64,000 nt of DNA. It comes from CAVSNH01 sp963729275 (GTDB lineage: Bacteria; Actinomycetota; Acidimicrobiia; Acidimicrobiales; RAAP-2). This document shows positions 8,923-17,802 of the stretch, piece by piece; the stretch's first letter is position 1, and every line of letters begins with the position of its first letter. The stretch lies in assembly GCA_963729275.1 (NCBI GenBank), contig CAVSNH010000014.1:124001-188000 (forward strand), read 5' to 3'. The notes beneath the pieces were generated by a model. That model was not told the DNA's origin and did not search any database. It saw only the letters and a list, made by a program, of their open reading frames with translations. The position numbers and the translations under genes are program-made.

Positions 8923-9484
8923 GTCAAGGGCCGAAGAGGCGCGTCAGGCGAAAGGACTCCGGCGCGACTCAGGCATCCGGGCTCTCGTGAGAGCCCGCCG
9001 GGTCCCCGGCGCCGACTACCACGAGGGGCAGGGGGGCAGCCAGCGTCGGGGGACCCGGTGGAGGATGCGTCGCAGCCGGTCAGACTCCTTCCGCAACGTC
9101 GAAGTTGTGTCGCGAGCTTCCGCAGTTGCCCTGCCCGGAGGCCCCGACAGCCCAGTGAATATGGCTCCGTCGCCAACGGTACACGACGGACTGATTGGTG
9201 AAGGGAATAGGGCGACCCCGCGCGACCTCGACCAGCGCGAGGGTATGACCCACCCACACCCGATCTCCCGCCATTGGTGCCCTCCCCGTGTGCCGTCCCG
9301 AGATATCCGCCCGCCCCGCCGGAGCCGACCGCGGTGGGACCCGCCACATGGTAGAGCCGAGTGGCCCCTGGGTCAACGGGACGATTCCGGAAGTTTCCTG
9401 GTCGGCGGCCCTGTGCAGAACGCCGCGGCGCCCGGTCACCGGCCGCGGTTGCACCGACGGTGACCTCGGCCCTGACCGGGGCGC
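8923..9484. other. Intergenic stretch, no gene seen
   Basis: Between leuD and the secreted PstS-like gene, which converge here. Open frames on both strands give Arg/Gly/Ser-rich translations without recognisable domains, and none has a convincing ribosome site. I saw no tRNA or clear riboswitch. It may simply be a long convergent spacer. Confidence 0.45.
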
Positions 9485-9516
9485 GGAAACGGGGCCCGGC
9501 TCTCGCCGGGCCCCGT
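9485..9516. terminator. Strong rho-independent terminator, usable in both directions
   Basis: AAACGGGGCCCGGC pairs perfectly over 14 bp with GCCGGGCCCCGTTT around a TCTC loop. The AAA/TTT ends give a short T-run on each strand. It lies 48 bp past the stop of the minus-strand PstS-like gene and ends the plus-strand leuD side as well. Confidence 0.9.
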
Positions 9517-9563
9517 TTCGTCCTCACGCCCGAAAGGGCGCTACCCCTCGTGATACTTCCTGG

Positions 9564-10982
9564 CTAGCCGTTGATCGGCAGGCAGTAGCCCGTCGGGTCC
9601 GTCGCCGTGTAGCTCGGATCGACGAACTGGTAGTTCGCATCAGTGATCTGTGCCGGGAGGGTCAGCTGAGTCGGCTCCTCGGCGAACGCCGTACCGGCCT
9701 TTCCGGTGCTGGCGTCGTAGCCGGTATCCAGCGGATAGAAGCCGTTGGCCAGGATGTCGGTCTCGATCTCGAACCGGTAGTTCTCACCGGTGTAGGGATC
9801 GATGTCCGTACTGGTCTGCGACTTGCACATGAACCCGTACTCGCTGGTGAAGTTCAACGTGGTCTGCGTGGCCGGAGCCGCAGCCGTCCCGGCCGAACCG
9901 CTGGCCGACGAGTTGTTGTACACGTTCGACAGGCACCGGATGAGCGGGAAGTAACCCGACAGGTTCGGCTGGCACTTGGTGGGCTGGATGTTGGCCTGGG
10001 TGGGAGCGAATCCGCCCACCTCACCAAGCTGTGTGGTCGTGCCCGACTTTTGGCCGGGGCATGTACCCGCCGTGCCCTTCACCTTGCACTCGACGTTGAA
10101 CTTCCCTGCCGAGAAGAAGTAGATGGCGTTGTCGATGTCGTTGTTGTAGTACTTCGACGACAGTTCCATGATCGAGCTGACCTCGTTCTCGAACAGTCCA
10201 TCATGAGTAGCCGAGGTCCCGTGCGTCTCCTCGTTGAGGCAGTTCGGGTCCGCGGTGCCACCCGTGATGAGCGCAGCCCACGTTCCCTCGGTGCCGGAGC
10301 CGCTCTGAGCCATGTAGCAGTCGATCGGCAGGGTCTTCTTGGACCCGTAGCAGATCCAGTTGTCGGCCGGGTACTTCGTTCCCTTCACAGTGCAGAAGTC
10401 CGGGGTGTCGGCGTAGATGGCCTCGAGATCAGCAACCGTGAGGTTCTTGATCTTCTTGGTGTCCGTCGATGGGAAGTCCACCCAGCTCACACCGTCGATG
10501 GCGAACTGCACGTAGTTCTGGGCCGGTGTCCCGTGGCTGTTGGCCGGGGTGGCCGACGACCGGGCGAAGTTGATGTCCGGCTCAGCCCCACTGTTGACAC
10601 CATTGAGCTGGTTCACACCATTACCCGAACCGAGTGCCGGGTAGTTGTACACGACGTCGTTGTTCGGATTCTCCATGGTGGCCGTCTCGCCGTTCTCACC
10701 CGGCTGGTTGACCGTGCCGCTCGTCTCGTACGGCGTGCTGCAGGCGAAGTTCAGGGGCTGCGGGGTGCCACCGGACAAGTTGCACCCGGGAGCCAGGTTG
10801 AACAGGTCCGCCAGCTGGACGTCCATCTGGTAGATGGTGTTCGAACCGCTGCCGCTGATCACTGTCGTCTGATTGTCGGTGGCACCGGCAGTACCGGACA
10901 TCGCCATCGTGATTCCTGACACGCTGAGGGCGACGACGGCCACGGCCGCCCCCGCCCTGCGATTGAACAGCCTTCGGAACAT
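9564..10982 (-). CDS. Secreted PstS-like phosphate-binding protein
   Basis: A 472-residue exported protein. Its N-terminus is MFRRLFNRRAG, then a hydrophobic signal core ending near ATAGATDNQ, with no lipobox. The mature start VISGSGSNTIYQM matches the PstS phosphate-loop pattern (GSGS). A second loop, AQSGSGTEGTWAAL, corresponds to the usual RSDGSGT segment of PstS-fold proteins. No C-terminal anchor is present, so it should be released or lie in the wall, unlike the two anchored paralogues in the pst operon. Ten or more Cys suggest disulfides. It has its own upstream region with a PHO-like repeat and a good GAGGAGA ribosome site. Ligand identity (phosphate or another oxyanion) is inferred from the family. 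Confidence 0.8.
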   Translation of the reverse strand: MFRRLFNRRAGAAVAVVALSVSGITMAMSGTAGATDNQTTVISGSGSNTIYQMDVQLADLFNLAPGCNLSGGTPQPLNFACSTPYETSGTVNQPGENGETATMENPNNDVVYNYPALGSGNGVNQLNGVNSGAEPDINFARSSATPANSHGTPAQNYVQFAIDGVSWVDFPSTDTKKIKNLTVADLEAIYADTPDFCTVKGTKYPADNWICYGSKKTLPIDCYMAQSGSGTEGTWAALITGGTADPNCLNEETHGTSATHDGLFENEVSSIMELSSKYYNNDIDNAIYFFSAGKFNVECKVKGTAGTCPGQKSGTTTQLGEVGGFAPTQANIQPTKCQPNLSGYFPLIRCLSNVYNNSSASGSAGTAAAPATQTTLNFTSEYGFMCKSQTSTDIDPYTGENYRFEIETDILANGFYPLDTGYDASTGKAGTAFAEEPTQLTLPAQITDANYQFVDPSYTATDPTGYCLPING

Positions 10983-11097
10983 ATAGGTCTCCTCTGTAGG
11001 GGTTCAGGACGGACGCGAGCCGGTCGAACACCCCGCCTCGTGCCTCCACAAGGACCCTAGAAAAGCCAAGTAATCGGCTTGTCACGGGTGCGTGGGA

Positions 11098-11119
11098 TCG
11101 CAATGAACTCTTGGTGACG
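11098..11119 (-). promoter_or_regulatory. Two-unit PHO-box-like repeat upstream of the secreted PstS-like gene
   Basis: Read on the minus strand, two adjacent 11-mers are CGTCACCAAGA and GTTCATTGCGA. They match the G-T-T-C-A-C-C direct-repeat style of actinobacterial PhoP boxes at 11-bp spacing. They lie 116-137 bp ahead of the ATG at 10982 and point toward that gene. The second unit is degenerate, so this is the weakest of the three arrays. Confidence 0.4.
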
Positions 11120-11359
11120 CCTTGACGACACGGGTTGGCGCGGCGGGAGCGTCCCCATCGGCGCGAGACGGCCGCAGTTATCCACAGCCTGTGGGCATGT
11201 CCAGGCGACGGCCGAGGGTCTGACCGCCCCCCCCGATCCGGTTCGTCGCCGTTCGGGCCGGTTCGGGCCGGTTCGGGCCGTCGTCGGGGCAGTCGAAACC
11301 GGCGCTACTGCGCGGAACGGTCGGTCGACGAAATCGCCCTGCTCAGGATGACGCCGCGT
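11120..11359. other. Spacer between the sortase-like gene and the PstS-like gene, with 10-bp repeats
   Basis: Together with 10983-11097 this forms the 377-bp gap between the end of the pst operon and the next gene. No gene is seen. It contains three perfect copies of GTTCGGGCCG at 11251-11280 and one TTATCCACA, a DnaA-box match, at 11178-11186. Confidence 0.6.
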
Positions 11360-12373
11360 TCAGAAGGTGGCCGGCAGCGCCCGGGCGATGCTCTCGCAGG
11401 CGAACAGTCCGCAGACGATGAAGATGGGGGCGGCGAGGAGGTAGACGAGCCACGGGTGCCGCCAGCGCCAGATGGCCAGCCCGGCGACAACGAGCAGCAG
11501 CAGGCTCATCAGGGTCCAGAACAGAGCCAAACCGCCGGCCGACGGATCGCCGCTCAGGCCGAGCTCGTAGGTGGGGATGGCGACCGCCTGGGAAGAGGGG
11601 ACGTCGTAGGCCTCCGTTGTGAGCTTGGCCAGCACCACCAACCGCCCACTGGTGAACAAGCTCGAATTGGAAGTGATCAAGGTCAATCGATCGTCGGTAG
11701 TGGGCGCGATCACGTCCTTTTGGCCGGCGGCCACGACCAAGCTCCGGGTTACCCGATAGACCGACGTACCGGCGCCGTCGACGACCGTGATCCGATCCCC
11801 CCTCCGTAGTTGGCCGATGGCGCCGAACGGAGCGCCGAAGGTCACCCGGCGACCTGCGATCACCGCGTTACCGGTTGTGCCCGGCAACGCCGTCCCGGGC
11901 ATCAGTCCGGGCCCGTTCATGAGATCGGCCGCACTCGTCCCCTCCACCACGACCTGGTGGAAACGGAGCGCGGGAATGGAGAGCACGGCCACCGCCGAAC
12001 CCTCGGCCGGGACTTGCCCACTGGCCAGGTTGTAGCGGTAGAGCGGTTGGGTGACGAGCGACTGGACCAGCCGCTGCTGGTTGCGGCTGGCCGTCACCGG
12101 CGTGAACGCCAACAGGTAGACGAGAAAGACAAGGACGAGGCTGGCGAACCCCAGGCAGGCCACGGCCACCACCTTGCGGACAGGGATCTCCGGTACTCGG
12201 ATGACCCGCCCCTGCCCACCCTCTTCGGGAGGAATGGCACCGGGCAGATGGGAATCCGGCCCGGCCCGATCGCCGACGAACGGCCCGGAAGCCCCCCAGT
12301 CGCCGACCGGGGGCGCCTCGACGAGGCGCTCATCGTCGGGGCGGGTGGCGATCGAGTCCCGGACGTCGGTCAC
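11360..12373 (-). CDS. Sortase-family membrane protein lacking catalytic His and Cys (pseudoenzyme)
   Basis: A 337-residue protein. It has a cytoplasmic N-terminus of about 65 residues, one transmembrane helix (about 67-92), an extracellular sortase beta-barrel (about 120-255), then two further hydrophobic helices near 280-302 and 308-326. The barrel follows class E/D sortases closely: VAVLSIPAL, LPGTTGNAVIAGRR, APFGAIGQLRRGD, YRVTRSLVV and RLTLITSNSSLFTSGRLVV. The catalytic His of the GNxxIAGHR motif is Arg175 (codon CGC). The catalytic Cys of the LTxxTC motif is Ser235 (codon TCC). The Arg (R244) is kept. Normal transpeptidation is therefore not expected. It is the last gene of the pst operon and overlaps the preceding gene by 4 nt. 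The inferred role is binding or scaffolding of the anchored phosphate-binding proteins. Confidence 0.85.
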   Translation of the reverse strand: MTDVRDSIATRPDDERLVEAPPVGDWGASGPFVGDRAGPDSHLPGAIPPEEGGQGRVIRVPEIPVRKVVAVACLGFASLVLVFLVYLLAFTPVTASRNQQRLVQSLVTQPLYRYNLASGQVPAEGSAVAVLSIPALRFHQVVVEGTSAADLMNGPGLMPGTALPGTTGNAVIAGRRVTFGAPFGAIGQLRRGDRITVVDGAGTSVYRVTRSLVVAAGQKDVIAPTTDDRLTLITSNSSLFTSGRLVVLAKLTTEAYDVPSSQAVAIPTYELGLSGDPSAGGLALFWTLMSLLLLVVAGLAIWRWRHPWLVYLLAAPIFIVCGLFACESIARALPATF

Positions 12374-15084
12374 GGCGATCTACGCATTCGTCGGCGCCGC
12401 CGAAGGTCGGGGGCGAGGAGGAGCGCTGCCCCCGTCACCAAGCTGAGGACGGCGAGCACGACGAGTGCGGGCAGCAGCAGCCGCGACACCGCATTGAGGC
12501 TCACCAGGCTGGTGGTGGTGCCGTTCAGCCCGGTCGATCCCCCGCCCGACCCTCCCGGTGACGAGCTCCCCTTCGCCGTGGACGATGGCTGCGAAGAGGG
12601 AGAGGACGACGACGACGACGACGACGGCGACGAGAGTGGGAGTGTCTGGTCATCGGGCGAGCCCGAGTCGAAGGGGCTCGTCGAACCGGACGAACCCGGA
12701 CTCGTGTCGGTGGCCGTGCTCGGTTGGCTGGTTGGCTGGACGGACCCCGGCGGGACGGCCACCGGTGTGGTCGTCGGGGTCGTCGTCGGTGTGCTCGGAG
12801 CGGCCGTGATGTCGCTGTTGATGTCACCCAGGGCTGTCTGGTACATGCTGGTGGGCAACGGGTAGTAGCCGGGCGGCAACGGGGCGGCCCCGTCCCCGTT
12901 GGAAACGTCCACGAGGTTGGTCAGGAGGTCCTTCATGGCCTTCGCCTGGGCGGGCGCCTGCGGTGCGGTGGGGACCAGCGCGTAGGTGATGTCCGGCATC
13001 GGATACGCCGCGGCGGCGTCAACTGTTTTGTCCTTGGCATAGTCGAACGAGTACGTGCCGAGCGGGCAGCTGAGCTCGGCGGCCGGACAAGGCGTCTCGT
13101 TCTCGAGGGCGTCCTCGACGCTGGTCGTGGTCGGCCCCACGAACTGGCCCGAGGAATTGAGCATGTCAGCGAGGTCCAACCCATAGAAGAGCGACTCTGA
13201 CGAGTCCATGAGCGCGAAGCCGAGTCCGTACTGTTCAGGCTGCGGGTAGAGGTTCGGGCTGTTGAAGCCACCGACGCCGTACACGAACTCCCGCAGTTCG
13301 TTGGCCTCCTGGTTGGGCAGCGTGTACTGGGCGAGGTTGTAAACGGGGCACTGGCCCGGGATGCAGGTGGTCTCCGGTGCCGGGGGCAGCGTGGACTGGG
13401 AGGAGCAGCCGTCCGTCGGCCACTCCCAGTAAGGAACGCCGGTGGCAGGGTTGATGTTGGCCAGTGGTCCGTTGTGGGGGGTGTTGGCCAGCTCGGTGGG
13501 GGACGGGTTGGTGTCGGTCACCGTGACCGGCGTGATGACGGTCGAGCCATCTGGGCCGGTGTTTTCGGGGACCTGGAGCGTCATCGGCTCTGCCGGTTGT
13601 TGGCAGATCCAACTGCTGGCCTGCCAGATGGTGCCGGTGGCCGCGATCGGGGCGTACGCACCGTTGGGGACCGCCTGCGTCGCCCGAGATTGCACGCCTG
13701 CCGGAACGGGATTGAGCAGGTTGAAAGAGTTCATGGTCTGCTCGTCGGCCAGCAAAGCCGAGGCATAGTCCTTCTTGGGTGTGCCCGGCGGGGGTGTACA
13801 GCCCACGATCTCGCTACAGCCCGCGCCGGCTGTCTGCAGGGCTGCCAGCAGGTTGTCCGAGTAGAAGATGCCTCCCTTCACAATTTTGCCCGGGCCCGAG
13901 TACGAGCCGATAGGCGTTTGGTAGTCGCCGTTCAGGATGCCGGCCAGCATGGTGGGAGTGAGATCGTAGGACTGGATCGGTCGACCGAGGGGACTCGACG
14001 CTTGTTGGTTGTCGCCGAGGAAACCGACCGTGGTTGCCGAGACGGCGATCGGGATGTAGGCGAAGCTGCGACCACCGAGCAGCTCGGCCTCTTGGGCGGG
14101 GTCGGCCGGGTTGTCGACGAACACCAGTGGCTGGTCCGAGCTGGCGAAGTCCTGGACGGCGAGTGTCGTGTCGGTGCCGACGTCGAAGTCCACCACTCCG
14201 TTCGACCCCTGGCAGGTAGCGCCCACCGCCGTGTCGAGGAAGTGCTGGAAGGCGTACGTGCTCTCGCTGGTGAAGACGTCGTCGGTGGACGGGCAGCCTG
14301 AAGCCTGGGGGGCGAAGCTGAGCGGCATCACGACCGTGTTCGCGCTCGAGTCGTACGGGTCCGACGTTGACCCAACGCCGGTATTGGTACCAGCTGCGTT
14401 CGACTGTTCTTCCCACGTCACCTCGATGGCACACGGATCGGTGGTGTCATCGCAGTAGAAACCCTGGTTCGGTCCGCTGAAGGGCCCGGTGACAGGTTTT
14501 CCGGGAATGGGATCGCCCTGGCCGCGCGGCTCGAGGAACACCGGCAAGTTGATGTCGGTTTCGTCGTCGGAGTTGGTCGTGTTCACTTCTTCGTTGGCGA
14601 TCTGGGCGAACACCTCGCTCTCCCAGGTCCCGAACAGGCAGTCGGGGTCCTTCGGATTGGGGCTGACCGTCGAGCAGAAGGCGATGCGGATGTCGCCGCC
14701 ACTGGCCCCGTCGGCGAACCCACTGTTCGGGAAGTTGGTGGCCTTGATCGACACGTACTGGCCGTCCTGGAGGTAGGTGACCGGCCCGATGTCCGCCGTT
14801 GGCGGCGTCGAGGGGTTGCAGACGATGGGTGACGGCGGACAGGGCAGGCTGACCTCGCAACCGCCGGCGCCGTCGCTCGTGCCCGTCGTGCATGAGGACG
14901 TCTGAGCGGCCCCCGCATTCGGCGTCGCCGATCCGCTCACCACGAGGCTGACGCCAACCGAGGAAGCCGCCGACACCAGGATCAGCGAGAGGGCGAGCGC
15001 GACGCGCCGTCGCAGCCCGGAAGAGGACCGACGCCCGATGCGGTGCTGGCGACTGGATGGATGCTGCCTAGGCGTCACGCTCAT
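12370..15084 (-). CDS. Large membrane-anchored PstS-like surface protein
   Basis: A 904-residue exported protein. The basic N-terminus and hydrophobic core (about residues 25-50) form a signal. A Cys-rich region of about 200 residues follows. Next comes a divergent PstS-fold region recognisable by FASSDQPL (compare FGASDIPY in the neighbour), YIPIAVSATTVGFL and LTPTMLAGILNGDY. Residues of roughly 770-860 are a Ser/Thr/Pro-rich stalk. The C-terminus is one hydrophobic helix (LLLPALVVLAVLSLVTGAAL) and a tail of Arg. No LPXTG motif is present. It overlaps pstS by 4 nt upstream and the sortase-like gene by 4 nt downstream. The ligand is unknown; phosphate is inferred from context. Confidence 0.75.
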   Translation of the reverse strand: MSVTPRQHPSSRQHRIGRRSSSGLRRRVALALSLILVSAASSVGVSLVVSGSATPNAGAAQTSSCTTGTSDGAGGCEVSLPCPPSPIVCNPSTPPTADIGPVTYLQDGQYVSIKATNFPNSGFADGASGGDIRIAFCSTVSPNPKDPDCLFGTWESEVFAQIANEEVNTTNSDDETDINLPVFLEPRGQGDPIPGKPVTGPFSGPNQGFYCDDTTDPCAIEVTWEEQSNAAGTNTGVGSTSDPYDSSANTVVMPLSFAPQASGCPSTDDVFTSESTYAFQHFLDTAVGATCQGSNGVVDFDVGTDTTLAVQDFASSDQPLVFVDNPADPAQEAELLGGRSFAYIPIAVSATTVGFLGDNQQASSPLGRPIQSYDLTPTMLAGILNGDYQTPIGSYSGPGKIVKGGIFYSDNLLAALQTAGAGCSEIVGCTPPPGTPKKDYASALLADEQTMNSFNLLNPVPAGVQSRATQAVPNGAYAPIAATGTIWQASSWICQQPAEPMTLQVPENTGPDGSTVITPVTVTDTNPSPTELANTPHNGPLANINPATGVPYWEWPTDGCSSQSTLPPAPETTCIPGQCPVYNLAQYTLPNQEANELREFVYGVGGFNSPNLYPQPEQYGLGFALMDSSESLFYGLDLADMLNSSGQFVGPTTTSVEDALENETPCPAAELSCPLGTYSFDYAKDKTVDAAAAYPMPDITYALVPTAPQAPAQAKAMKDLLTNLVDVSNGDGAAPLPPGYYPLPTSMYQTALGDINSDITAAPSTPTTTPTTTPVAVPPGSVQPTSQPSTATDTSPGSSGSTSPFDSGSPDDQTLPLSSPSSSSSSSSPSSQPSSTAKGSSSPGGSGGGSTGLNGTTTSLVSLNAVSRLLLPALVVLAVLSLVTGAALLLAPDLRRRRRMRRSP

Positions 15085-16982
15085 GGCATTCGCCCGCTTC
15101 CTCCCCGACGGCTGTGCCGGGGCCGCGCCGTGCTCACCGGCACCCTCGCCTCTCTTCGCCGTTTCCGGTCGATCATGTACAACGGAGGGCCGAGCACCAC
15201 GGCCAAGCCGACGAGGATCCAGAGCACGAGCATGAGCGCCCGTGGCCCGAGCACGAGATGGCTGGCGGCGAGGATCGACCCGTCGCGCAGCGCCTGTTCG
15301 GCCCCGTCGGGCAGGATCCTGACCACCTGTCCGTCGACGAAGGCGAAGCCGGACTTCAGCTCCCCGTTGGCGGTACAGGCCTCGGCGGCGAGCGACTTGT
15401 TCGACTTGCTCAAGCCGGCGCAGGCCTGCGCCACCTCTTCGGGGCTGGCACCGCCGGTCGACCCAGCGGCGCTGCCGGCCGCCGCGCTGCCAGTCGAGTT
15501 AGTGGTCGAGGACCCGCTGGTGCCGCCGGCAGTCCCGGCAGTGCCGCCGGCCCCATGGCCTGCGGTAGCACCTGCACCTCCTCCGGCTCCGGTGTTGCCA
15601 CCCCCGGCCACTGCAGTTGGGGCGCCTTGGACAACTGGTTCGCCGAGCAGGGGGATCTGCCCGTCCACATATGGGTTCTTACAGTTGGCGGCGGTGGGCG
15701 CAGGCGGCTCGACACCTCCGGGGATCCGAGCGATGGCCCAGAAGTCCTCCTGGACAAGGTTGGGGGGGATGGGCGAGTAGCCGTCGGGCATGATGCTCTG
15801 GCCCTCGCAGGCGATGAAGTCGATGAACTTGCCCATTTCGCCACCCCTCGTGGACTCGTAGCTCGAGGTCCCGCTGGTACCGGAGGCGCAGGCGGCCAGT
15901 CCCAAAGCCGCGGCCTGGGACGGTTGACAGGGCGTGATGAAGTAGCTGTAGGACGAAAGGGGGTAGGCACCCGACAGGGTGTTGGCGTAGACGCCGGTGA
16001 GGTCCTGGGTGAGGTCGGCATGGAGGACCGCCTTCTCGAGTGCGACAGCCACGTTGACCGACGTCGGCTGCACGTACTGTCCGGCGGCGTTCAGCACGTT
16101 GGCCACCGGCAGCTGGTCCGTCTTGGCGTAGGCCGTCTCCACATAGGTGATGGCCCCGTTGGTCGCCAGCGTGTCGTTGGAGGTGGCGTCGGCCCCTGAG
16201 GCGCCGGTCAGCCCCGAGCCCGTGGTCCAACCCGGGTAGCCCGGCAGCTGGCTCGAACTGCAGCCTCCCGTGTTCTCGCACGCCGGGGTGGGCCACGTGG
16301 CGCTCGGGTTGCCCACGGAGGACGGCCCGCTCGTACTCAACCCGAACGCCTGCTGAGCGGCCACGAACGTGCTGTTGACCTCGTGCAGGAGGTAGTCGGA
16401 GAGCAGATAGTTCTCGCCCGCACCGTCGGACCGGTAAATGGCGTCGATCGGCGTGTTGATTCCGGCCAGCTCCGGGTTGTCGCCGTTGACGTTGAGCTGA
16501 CTCCAGGTGGTGACCTTGCCCAGGAAGATGTCGGCGATGTCCTGAGCGCCCAGGTTGAGATCGGTGACTCGCAGTCCGGTGTTCGGGTCGGTGAGGTTGT
16601 ACATCATGGACAGCCCGCCGGCGACGTCGGGGAGGTACTCGTAGGGCTGGGACGGGACCTGCGGGCTTTGACCGGTGCTGTAGGGGATGTCGGACGCGCC
16701 GAAATCGACCTGCCCCTGGGCGAAGAACGCCATCCCCGTCACCGAGTTCGTCGTCTGGAAGTTGATGTTGAGGCCCTCGTCGATCCCGGCGGCACCGGCC
16801 CATGTCTGGATAGCCGGGCCGGCAAAGCTCGACCCCGTCGACTGCAGCGACGGGTCGGCAACGGCCGGCAGCGCAGTCCACAGCTGGACGGCGAGGGCGG
16901 CGAACAGCGTGACGACGGTGCCACCGAAGAGCCGGGCCCGGCGTGACCGCCGCGCCCGCTCAGCCGAACTGGCCACTGACAT
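15081..16982 (-). CDS. pstS: Phosphate-binding protein PstS, stalked and membrane-anchored
   Basis: Substrate-binding protein for the adjacent PstCAB transporter, 633 residues. After the signal sequence, the PstS phosphate loops are all visible: STGSSFAGP, FGASDIPY and YRSDGAGENYLLSDYL; LGAQDIADIFLGKVTTWSQLN is also typical. PstS is usually about 370 residues and often a lipoprotein. Here the lipobox is missing. Instead a Gly/Ala/Ser/Thr-rich stalk of about 60 residues, a short Cys-containing segment, a C-terminal transmembrane helix (ALMLVLWILVGLAVVLGPPLY) and a basic tail follow. It overlaps pstB by 23 nt and the next gene by 4 nt. It binds phosphate outside the membrane. Confidence 0.9.
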   Translation of the reverse strand: MSVASSAERARRSRRARLFGGTVVTLFAALAVQLWTALPAVADPSLQSTGSSFAGPAIQTWAGAAGIDEGLNINFQTTNSVTGMAFFAQGQVDFGASDIPYSTGQSPQVPSQPYEYLPDVAGGLSMMYNLTDPNTGLRVTDLNLGAQDIADIFLGKVTTWSQLNVNGDNPELAGINTPIDAIYRSDGAGENYLLSDYLLHEVNSTFVAAQQAFGLSTSGPSSVGNPSATWPTPACENTGGCSSSQLPGYPGWTTGSGLTGASGADATSNDTLATNGAITYVETAYAKTDQLPVANVLNAAGQYVQPTSVNVAVALEKAVLHADLTQDLTGVYANTLSGAYPLSSYSYFITPCQPSQAAALGLAACASGTSGTSSYESTRGGEMGKFIDFIACEGQSIMPDGYSPIPPNLVQEDFWAIARIPGGVEPPAPTAANCKNPYVDGQIPLLGEPVVQGAPTAVAGGGNTGAGGGAGATAGHGAGGTAGTAGGTSGSSTTNSTGSAAAGSAAGSTGGASPEEVAQACAGLSKSNKSLAAEACTANGELKSGFAFVDGQVVRILPDGAEQALRDGSILAASHLVLGPRALMLVLWILVGLAVVLGPPLYMIDRKRRREARVPVSTARPRHSRRGGSGRMP

Positions 16983-17802
16983 AGTCGGCGGTCCGAGGAT
17001 CGGTGGGATCGGAGAACATGACGTCGGTGGGGCCCGACTCCACCACCCGGCCGGGCTGGTTCTCGGCAGCCAAGAAGAAGGCGCAGTATTCGGACACCCG
17101 CTGGGCCTGCTGCATGTTGTGGGTGACGATGACCACCGTGACCTCGTGGGCGATCTCCTTGATGGTGCGCTCGATGCGGAGCGTAGAGGTCGGGTCGAGG
17201 GCTGAGCAGGGCTCGTCCATCAGCAGCACCCGGGGCCGGACAGCCAGGGCACGGGCGATGCACAGGCGCTGCTGCTGGCCGCCGGAGAGCGCCCCGCCGA
17301 GTTCGCCGAGGCGGTCCTTGACCTCGTTGAACAGCCCCGCCTTGGTCAACATCTCCTCCAGCAGGTCGTCCTTGTTGGACACGTGCGTCCGCGAGAACTT
17401 GAGGCCCGACAGCACGTTGTCAGCGATGGTCATGGCCGGAAACGGATTGGGCTTCTGGAACACCATGCCGATGTGGCGGCGCACGTCCACCGCCCGCTGG
17501 CCCGAACTGTAGACGTCGACCCCGTCCAGCTTTATCTGGCCGGCCAGCTGGGCCTTGGGCACCACCTCGTGCATCCGGTTGATGATGCGAAGGAAGGTCG
17601 ACTTGCCACATCCCGACGGGCCGATGAGGGCGGTGACCTTGAACCGCTCCATAACCAGGTCGACCGACTCGAGGACGAGACGGCCGCTGAACCAGGCGCA
17701 GACCCCGTCGGCCTCGACCTCCCCGGCCTGGCCGATCGCGTCCCTACCCGTCGGCCGAAAACCAGCTTCCGCGTCGCTCGTCGTGATCACCGAGGCGCTC
17801 AT
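16960..17802 (-). CDS. pstB: Phosphate ABC transporter ATP-binding protein PstB
   Basis: ATPase of the Pst importer, 280 residues. Walker A is GPSGCGKST, the signature is LSGGQQQRLCIARAL, Walker B is VLLMDEPCSALDP, and the switch His lies in VVIVTHNMQQA. The N-terminus is about 25 residues longer than in enteric PstB. It overlaps the pstA stop by 4 nt and runs 23 nt into pstS, so it lies in the middle of a fully overlapping operon. Confidence 0.96.
   Translation of the reverse strand: MSASVITTSDAEAGFRPTGRDAIGQAGEVEADGVCAWFSGRLVLESVDLVMERFKVTALIGPSGCGKSTFLRIINRMHEVVPKAQLAGQIKLDGVDVYSSGQRAVDVRRHIGMVFQKPNPFPAMTIADNVLSGLKFSRTHVSNKDDLLEEMLTKAGLFNEVKDRLGELGGALSGGQQQRLCIARALAVRPRVLLMDEPCSALDPTSTLRIERTIKEIAHEVTVVIVTHNMQQAQRVSEYCAFFLAAENQPGRVVESGPTDVMFSDPTDPRTADYVSGQFG

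Noticed and set aside
8859..9527. Open frames of 158-222 codons in the leuD-PstS spacer
   Set aside because: Compositions are biased and no ribosome site or family resemblance is visible. One frame overlaps leuD and the terminator.
11178..11186. TTATCCACA, a perfect DnaA box
   Set aside because: It is a single copy, with no dnaA, dnaN, gyrase genes, box cluster or AT-rich unwinding region nearby, so an origin is not supported.
12558..12865. Plus-strand frame with an Asp/Glu-rich translation in the pst region
   Set aside because: It is the antisense of the Ser-rich stalk of the large PstS-like protein.
12370..16982. LPXTG-type sorting signals in the anchored binding proteins
   Set aside because: Both C-termini were read for such a motif before the final helix and none was found. 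They look like simple membrane anchors.
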